From Pogostemon cablin (taxonomy: Eukaryota > Streptophyta > Magnoliopsida > Lamiales > Lamiaceae): DNA of 64,000 nt. The notes beneath the pieces were generated by a model that searched no databases, had not been told where the DNA came from, and saw only the letters and a list, made by a program, of their open reading frames with translations. The stretch is from contig CM042998.1 in NCBI GenBank assembly GCA_023678885.1, positions 437,820 through 501,819 on the forward strand, in the 5' to 3' direction. The position numbers were made by a program, and so were the translations under genes. The stretch's first letter is position 1. Every line of letters starts with the position of its first letter. Positions 58,298 through 64,000 of the stretch are shown here, piece after piece.

Positions 58298-59180
58298 TTA
58301 GGGAGATAGATATCTAACTCTTTGATAATTTTGTAAGTTTTGAGGAAGGTTGTCCTCCGATGATATATGCTAGTGCAGGTGTGCATGGGAGAGCATAATA
58401 AGGTGTTATAATTACTTTTAATGAGCTCTAAGATCTTATTAAGTTTGTCCTTATTATCAGAATGAATCAGATTAACCCATGTTATACTAACCCGCTTGAG
58501 TTTTGGTTAATTTGATAAATGATGATAATGTACTTGATTCATCATTATACTTTCATGTTTCATTTTAATTGACATTTTTTACAAATTCGAATTTTCTGTT
58601 TAATTTTCTCTGTTACATTGATAAATGAGTATCGCTTGCCTTTTATTTTTGAAAGCTTGAATTTTATTTAAAACAGAAAGTAATTTAAAATGAAATTGAT
58701 ATGTATATTAATTAGTTCTCATTAATTGTTTTTTCGAGTAGTTTTGGTAACGATTAAAGCGTGTATTTATGTTTGGGGCGGCTATTTGTACTCCCAAAAC
58801 TATTAAATGAACTTCAATTACTAAACGTACCTCACTAAAATTAAAGATTACATATTTAAATTTCTTATTACACCCCATATAAAGATAACTTTAACCTTTT
58901 AATTAATTATGCCTAAATAAATAAAAAAACTAATTAATCACAACATTATATAAAAACATAAAAAAGAAGAAAACGAGTTTTGAAAGACAGATTCAATGGG
59001 ATTAATCCTTATCTATTAATCTGCAGATTTAAAAAAAAAGTGGGATTAATCCCTATCTCTTAATCATAATAATCAAGAATAAAATTTCATTCCTCATAAC
59101 TTTAATATTACAGGATTTATTTTTTTTAATCTTGCGTGTCCACCCTTCATGGCTCAGTTTGCTGGAAAGAAACAAAAAAA
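58298..59180. other. FAS1 3' flank, AT-rich
   Basis: This stretch probably includes the FAS1 3' UTR at its start, then AT-rich non-coding DNA. GGGATTAATCC(T/C)TATCT(A/C)TTAATC occurs twice (about 58998 and 59042), a 24-base direct repeat of unknown origin. Confidence 0.45.
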
Positions 59181-59186
59181 AAGAAG

Positions 59187-59317
59187 GTGTTCGGTCACTA
59201 TAACCGAACACAAGTAAATCTGTTCGGTTATAGGAAGCGAACAATGAGAAAATGACACTCAACTGTTCGATCACAAACGTCGAATAAATTTAAGTGTTCG
59301 ACTGCTGTCGTCGAACA
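59187..59317. repeat. cluster of four GTTCG/CGAAC dyads
   Basis: Four successive inverted repeats lie in 131 bp: GTGTTCGGT...AACCGAACAC (59187-59211, nearly perfect stem, 6-7 base loop), TGTTCG...CGAACA (59221-59243), TGTTCGA...TCGAATA (59264-59287) and TGTTCGAC...GTCGAACA (59295-59317, perfect 8-base stem). The spacing is roughly 35 bp. It lies midway between FAS1 and the desaturase gene and has no coding frame. Origin unknown. Confidence 0.8.
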
Positions 59318-60290
59318 ATATATTATAACGGGTTATCAACGAAACGATTCAGCATGCTCGCATTAATTGGCTATGTAAAATCTATTCAACTCAACTTCTT
59401 TGCAATGATCCACCATATAACTCCTAATCCCTATTTGTTTGTTGCAGTTGAATATGATAATTTTTTGAATAAAAAGTTTCAGATTACGCTATTTATACTA
59501 CAAACTAAAACCATAAACTTAATTTCAAAAATAAACACTAACATAATCGCCCTCATCATGATTATGCTCCTCCTTTACGCTTATTGTTTGTTCTGGATTA
59601 TCATAATTCTCAGTTTTTACTTGTTCCATAATACTACGCTGATGCAGAATGATTTAGGGTTGATCGTGACTTAGTAATTAACAATAGGGTGCATTTAGAA
59701 ATCTGACTGGGGTACATTTAGAAATTGAATTATAATTAATTTTATTTTATTATTTATAAAAGAATATTTATGTCTTCTTATATTATTATATTTTAATTTC
59801 ATAAATTATTAAGGTTCATTTAACAATTTTGGGTGCAAATAGCCACCCTTTATGTTTAAATCAATTTTCACAATTAATTTTTCACAAAAGTGTGCTTCAA
59901 AGAAAGAGATAATGAAAAACGTAGTTGAGAGAGAGAGAGAGAGAGTACAACCTCGTTAATCACATTACACTCATTGAGGTATTGTACCTTGACGAACAGC
60001 CCCAATTTAGCGTAAAGTGGAATCATAGGAACCATCGCCCTCTAGAATGGTCGGTGGCGGCCATTGGCATTTTTATCCCAGACGTTTTTGCTTTATATGA
60101 TCGGCCTCTTTATTTCCTTCCTTTCCCTACCTCATTTTAATGCGTCTTTCTCTCTCCATCCTCCACTCTCTCTTTCCCTTCCTTCATTCTCACCGCTTAA
60201 TATTTTAGTGAAGTTCTTCAATCAGTCAATTAGATCAAGTAAGGTTGAAATTTTGTTGTTTTTGTTATCCACCCGACGATTTTAGAGAAA
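59318..60290 (+). promoter_or_regulatory. upstream region of the stearoyl-ACP desaturase gene
   Basis: This is AT-rich upstream DNA that ends in a pyrimidine-rich leader (60130-60200, repeated CTCTC and TTTCC) before the ATG at 60291. A (GA)n run of about 17 bases is at 59929-59945. The leader start and any TATA box could not be fixed. Confidence 0.4.
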
Positions 60291-63288
60291 ATGGCACTCA
60301 AACTCTGCGTTACTCCCCACAAGATGCCTTCGGCTTCTTTTCCCGGTTTCCAACCCAGATCTCACAGGGTTTCCATGGCTTCCACTATTCATCTGTAAGC
60401 TTATTCCATTTCTCATTGGGTTTTGCTTTCGCTGCAATGAATTGTGTTTATAGGGTATGCGAGATTGGAAACATATTTTTTCTTTAATGGGAAAGATCAA
60501 GATTTTTTTTTTCAACTCCTTGTTTGTAATTTGTTGATCTGGATTTTTGGAACTTCCTTTGAAACAAGTTGCATGGTGGTAATGAATTGGGTTTTCTGCA
60601 ATTCAAAATTCTCCTTTTCTAGTCGTTCTTACCTCAAACTTTGTTTGAAGAATTTCATTACACCTAATATTCATTTTTTGAGTAATTACTTATTTATTGC
60701 TTGCCATTTACTTAGTTTTATATCGCTTTTTTACAATTCAATTGATTCACGCCCCTGCTTTTCCCAAAATTCTTCTCAGGACCCCTACCTCTGTGGTGCG
60801 CGTTTTCTCTCCCCTTTCTCTCAATCTATTTAGTTTAGTTTTGTTTGGATGAAAGGGATTGATATTTTCACCATTTTTTCTTTTTCTTTGGGTGGGGGTG
60901 GGGGAGGGTTGGGTATAGGTTGTGTTATAATCCTGATCTCTTAGTTGTTTTTTTTTACTTGCCTGCAAAGGAGATGCTCCTGGTTAAATACTAAGCACTG
61001 GTGGATTACTTTTATATTAGTATGTGAGTTTTCAATTGATTGTTTGAAAATTGTTATATACCTTTTTCTTGGCTTTTAATGAGTTGTCTTAGTGGGACTC
61101 CTATTCAGTATTATCATTTTCTTTAAAATATTTGTTGTCCACTGTAGTGAAATCCAGTGTTTGTTTGGCAGTGCAGATATTTGTTTTTCTTTCAGTTCAA
61201 CTAGTAATTATTGAGGGAGTGGAGTGTCTATGTCGCCTACTAGTTTTTATGTCTCCCCATTTAATAATTTTCTCATTTTATTTTAATCGATAGGATCTAG
61301 GTAGAATGGGTGAAGTGATGAATGCTTAATTTTTCTCTATATCATTCTGGAATTAAATGAGTTTGGTTGGAAACTTTCTGGTTTCGGCATTATTTACCTA
61401 AATTCTTGACTCTTTTTTTTTTTTTTTGGTCTGTTCTGGCAATACATAAGGCGGTGGTTAGAGTAGTTTTTGTCCTGTTTCTTCCTCTCACCTAGACAAA
61501 TTTTGGACCTTTTACCCCCAGTGCCCCCACCTGTAGCCCGCCTTTATAATTCTCTTCATCCCTTCCTCGTGACCTCTTTCCTCATAGTAGAAAAGAGATT
61601 GGACTAAAGAGAGTAGTCCTAACTCAAGACCAGTGGTATGTTATGCAAATCGTGACTTGAAGCAATTGGTTGTATTGGTCTTCTGTGTATGATCGTTGCT
61701 TATGACATGTAATATGAACCTAAAATGGTTTAAAGTATTACGTCTTGAGAATAGCCAGTGACTTGTTGATGGTTGTGTTCCACAGTGACAAAACATGTCC
61801 TGATGCGTAAAGCTACCCAACTCCTATTTTAGTTTTAGTAGTGTTTGTAAACCTTTAAATATTGCAGTATAGCTAGTTCTCAAGCTAGAGTACATTAATA
61901 TATCAAGAATGGTTGTAGTTCTGCTCTGATTCATTTTCGGAACTTGTTTGCAAACTTTGGTTTCTTGCATTTCTAATGGGACTGTGAATGAAATGGCTGG
62001 TGTCTAATTCATCACAAATTGAGGAATCACATAGCTTCAACAAACTGTATTTCTTTAAAACATTAAACTTTATTCTGCCTATGCATGTTTGAGAGTTTTA
62101 ATTTGGTTGTTTGTAGAGGTGCTGAAAAAGTTAAAAGACCCTTTGCTCCACCGCGAGAAGTTAATACTCAAGTTACCCATCCACTGCCACCAGAAAAACG
62201 TGAGATCTTCACCTCACTACATGATTGGGCTGAAGAAAACATCCTCGTGCTCCTAAAGCCTGTTGAGAAGTGCTGGCAGGCAAGTGATTTTCTACCGGAC
62301 CCGACTTCGGAAGGCTTTGAAGAACAGGTCAGAGATCTTAGGAAAAGAGCCAAAGAACTTCCTGATGACTATTTTGTTGTTTTGGTCGGAGACATGATTA
62401 CAGAGGAAGCTCTTCCAACTTATCAGACGATGCTCAATACCCTAGATGGAGTTCGTGATGAGACGGGTGCAAGCCTTACTCCTTGGGCAATTTGGACTCG
62501 GGCTTGGACTGCTGAAGAGAATCGGCACGGTGATCTTCTCAACAAGTATCTTTATCTTTCAGGACGTGTTGACATGAGGCAAATTGAGAAAACAATACAA
62601 TACCTGATTGGCTCAGGAATGGTGAGATTCTGCTGAGTCAGTCCTGGTCTCTAGTGATTTACATTTTTTCACAGCCACGCTGTGTCGGGTTTGGAGTTAA
62701 CTTTTGCCATTTATTTGTAACTTGCAGGATCCACGCACTGATAACAACCCATACCTTGGGTTCATCTACACCTCCTTTCAGGAGAGGGCGACTTTTATTT
62801 CTCATGGAAACACTGCTCGGCTTGCCAAGGAAGGCGGTGACTTAAAACTGGCTCAGGTTTGTGGAATCATTGCTGCAGATGAAAAACGCCACGAGACAGC
62901 CTACACCAAAATCACTGAGAAGCTGTTTGAGATTGACCCCGATGGCACAGTTCTCGCACTTGCGGACATGATGAGGAAGAAAATATCAATGCCAGCACAC
63001 CTGATGTATGACGGGAGGGATGATAATCTCTTCGAAAACTTCTCTTCTGTTGCACAACGGCTTGGAGTATACACGGCGAAGGACTATGCTGATATCTTGG
63101 AATTCTTGGTGGGGAGGTGGGAGGTGGAGAAATTGACGGGGCTGTCAGGCGAGGGGCGTAAAGCCCAGGACTACGTGTGTAATTTGCCTCCAAGGATCAG
63201 ACGGTTGGAGGAGAGAGCTCAGGCACGGGCGAAGGGGGGGTCACCAGTCCCCTTCAGCTGGGTGTATGGTAGAGAAGTGAAGACTTGA
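60291..63288 (+). CDS. SAD: plastid stearoyl-ACP 9-desaturase
   Basis: Three exons, 60291-60394, 62117-62621 and 62728-63288, give 389 residues; intron 1 is 1.7 kb. Residues 1 to about 33 are a Ser/Arg-rich chloroplast transit peptide lacking acidic residues. The mature enzyme begins near MAST. Diiron ligands are present: Glu in DMITEEALPTYQ (about 131), the first ExxH as EENRH (168-172) and the second as DEKRHE (254-259). [30 protein letters not shown]-type and RLGVYTAKDYADILEFL blocks are as in the family. The soluble homodimer uses ferredoxin and O2 to insert the delta-9 double bond into 18:0-ACP in the stroma, making oleoyl-ACP. The length and all key residues indicate an intact gene. Confidence 0.96.
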
Positions 63289-64000
63289 TTGAAGCAAGAT
63301 GAGTGGGTAGGATGGATGGTCCTGTTGTTTGGCATTATAATGTTTTGTTTTGGTTTGTTTTTTATGTACTGAATGTAGATACACTTGATGATGGATGCTC
63401 CATTTCCGAAATTGCATCACTTTTTACCTATTTATCATACTCTTGTTTCTGCCTCCATTTCTCCTCTTCTTTTTTCCTCCTGCTATCTAATTTTGTTACA
63501 TCTATAAGAAATACTCTATCCTCGTCAATTTTCTTATAATATTACACCTTTTCAGATTGATTGATGTGGCTATGTTTTACAAGTAAATAATACTCCTTTA
63601 CAAAATTACAACTTTTACATTCGAAGAAAGTAAGAGAAAATATGTGAAATAGCTTATTGATCAATATGTTTTGAAGATTTGTTGAATGCATTCGAAAGTA
63701 AGAGAGGCTTGTTTATGGAGGCTTGTGTAAAATGTATTCCTTAATTAAAATTTGAATTTGATGACTTTTTTTCTGGCAAAAGTAAACATGTTTATGGAAT
63801 ATTAATGATAAAAAATATGGTTTATCCGGTTTGTACACAAGAAAAGATTACAATTAGTGTGATATTCCGTAGCTTGCGGAAAGATCTATCCTATCCTAGC
63901 TAGGAAATTAGGAATAGTGTACGGCTGGTCTACTCCATAATTAATGAAATTTTAATCCTTAATAGACTTGTTTAATGTTGTTAATATCCAAGCTTAAGAC
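63289..64000. other. desaturase 3' UTR and flank
   Basis: The first roughly 250-300 bp are T-rich and likely 3' UTR. The rest is AT-rich non-coding DNA to the window edge. No further gene is seen. Confidence 0.45.

Noticed and set aside
59294..59674. 126-codon open frame upstream of the desaturase gene
   Set aside because: It has very hydrophobic, AT-driven composition, no family match, and starts inside the hairpin cluster.

Overview
The window is nuclear DNA from a flowering plant, almost certainly a eudicot. It shows intron-rich genes with GT-AG splice sites, very AT-rich intergenic DNA, Stowaway, hAT and MULE-type MITEs, and a Ty3/gypsy element with a plant-specific layout. The proteins are closest to land-plant versions that I recognise from family knowledge. 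I cannot name the species; an asterid is only a guess.

Genes in order: (1) 1453-4806, plus strand, a TMEM62-like transmembrane metallophosphoesterase in 4 exons. (2) 5692-14314, minus strand, a 15-exon ARIADNE (ARI7/ARI8-type) RBR E3 ubiquitin ligase, convergent with gene 1. (3) 19495-22653, plus, a 3-exon INO80 complex subunit D-like protein with paired Cys/His zinc clusters. (4) 26171-27949, plus, a broken BAHD acyltransferase (GLAUCE-like) pseudogene. (5) 53553-58297, plus, the 12-exon FASCIATA1 large subunit of chromatin assembly factor 1. (6) 60291-63288, plus, a 3-exon plastid stearoyl-ACP desaturase. I joined the exons of genes 1, 2, 3, 5 and 6 by hand; the reading frame stays open across every junction. 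A possible divergent first exon lies at 907-1034 on the minus strand. No operon-like functional link between neighbours is expected or seen.

Genes 3 and 5 are about 31 kb apart. That gap is mostly mobile DNA: a LINE 3' end, a tRNA-derived SINE with 17-bp target duplications, a C/G-rich inverted repeat field with G-quadruplex motifs, several MITEs, a complete 230-bp TRIM retrotransposon (79-bp LTRs, PBS, PPT, 5-bp TSD), and a 14.9-kb Ty3/gypsy element (37824-52696, TSD AGTAA).

The gypsy element reads gag-pol on the minus strand and has lost the core of reverse transcriptase and most of RNase H. Between integrase and its 3' LTR it carries two long, decayed open reading regions on the opposite strand. 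This is the antisense-ORF arrangement of Tat/Retand-type elements, here apparently doubled. It is the most unusual thing in the window.
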